From positions 1 to 6,639 of the forward strand of contig DAOUWT010000147.1 of the NCBI GenBank assembly GCA_030666985.1: a stretch of 6,639 bases of DNA. Direction: 5' to 3'. The DNA comes from Chloroflexota bacterium. GTDB taxonomy: Bacteria > Chloroflexota > Anaerolineae > Anaerolineales > UBA11858. Below are positions 6,476-6,639 of the stretch, piece after piece. The notes beneath the pieces are model-generated. The model saw only the letters and a program-made list of their open reading frames with translations, did no database searches and had not been told where the DNA came from. Position 1 is the stretch's first letter. Every line of letters begins with the position of its first letter. Both the position numbers and the translations under genes were made by a program.

Positions 6476-6491
6476 GGAGGGGGCTGGGGGG
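6459..6491 (+). other. G-rich tract overlapping the kinase promoter
   Basis: The + strand has runs of seven Gs (6459-6465), five Gs (6479-6483) and six Gs (6486-6491), plus GG pairs at 6467-6468 and 6476-6477. If the seven-G run supplies two G3 tracts, four tracts are available for a G-quadruplex, though one loop would be about 13 bases long. The tract covers the promoter spacer and the -35 region, on the strand that is template for the kinase. Whether it folds is untested. Confidence 0.5.
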
Positions 6492-6501
6492 AGGTCCACC
6501 G

Positions 6502-6584
6502 TGTCAAGTCAAATGATAATGTTACTAAGGGCGGCTTGTTCTACCAAATGAAAATGTTACCAGGGTTTATTCGTGAATTTGTTA
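6502..6584 (+). repeat. Spaced direct repeats, possibly the end of a transposable element
   Basis: Two 21-bp copies lie at 6510-6530 and 6545-6565 with three mismatches. They share CAAATGA-AATGTTAC and start 35 bases apart. A weaker third copy of the core (TGAATTTGTTA, two mismatches in 11 to TGAAAATGTTA at 6549-6559) lies at 6574-6584. A TGT at 6502-6504 precedes the first copy. Several spaced, same-orientation binding-site-like repeats behind a terminal TGT are the arrangement seen at ends of IS481/IS1202-like and Tn7-like elements, where they bind the transposase. The transposase gene would lie to the right, beyond the window. This is a pattern-based inference; the repeats could equally be operators for the following gene. 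Confidence 0.45.
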
Positions 6585-6605
6585 AGATTCGTAGTTCTGT
6601 TGGCA

Positions 6606-6633
6606 TGGTACAATTTCTGAACTTGTGTGGAGG
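6606..6633 (+). promoter_or_regulatory. Extended -10 promoter and ribosome-binding site for a gene starting just past the right edge
   Basis: TGGTACAAT at 6606-6614 is an extended -10 element (TGn plus TACAAT). No good -35 lies at the usual 16-18 base distance; the nearest TTGTTA (6579) is 24 bases upstream. GGAGG at 6629-6633 is a strong Shine-Dalgarno sequence, and only six bases (ATAGGG) remain before the window ends. A start codon is therefore expected within a few bases of the right edge on the + strand, divergent from the kinase. Confidence 0.55.
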
Positions 6634-6639
6634 ATAGGG

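Overview
The window looks like bacterial chromosome from a member of the Chloroflexota, probably an Anaerolineae-like lineage. This is an inference from protein style: a very large membrane histidine kinase with tandem GAF domains, a short-form M29 aminopeptidase and the tail of a Uma2-like protein, at moderate G+C. No rRNA or marker phylogeny could be run, so the assignment is tentative.

Layout, left to right. Bases 1-110 hold the last 35 codons of a + strand gene, probably a Uma2/DUF820-type protein. Six bases after its stop lies a perfect 47-nt palindrome. Next is rsmA/ksgA (189-1034, +), the 16S rRNA dimethyladenosine transferase, followed seven bases after its stop by a second perfect palindrome (43 nt) of the same family. 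An M29-family aminopeptidase (1119-2222, +) follows, with a good Shine-Dalgarno sequence. The 234-bp gap 2223-2456 between two convergent genes has no gene but holds several small repeat families. A 1326-residue hybrid-sensing (not hybrid REC) histidine kinase occupies 2457-6437 on the - strand. Its strong sigma70-type promoter sits so close to the ATG that the mRNA should be nearly leaderless. The last 200 bases (6438-6639) contain a G-rich tract, three spaced copies of an AT-rich motif that look like the end of a transposable element, and an extended -10 promoter plus GGAGG for a gene starting just outside the window.

The genes do not form an obvious pathway. rsmA and the aminopeptidase are housekeeping-type and share a strand, with palindromes rather than tight overlap between them. 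The kinase is an orphan here, with no response regulator in view. The most unusual material is non-coding: the pair of nested palindromes bracketing rsmA, whose arms differ by a compensated CGC/GCG swap, and the repeat-bearing right edge. I see no convincing multi-gene novel system in this window.
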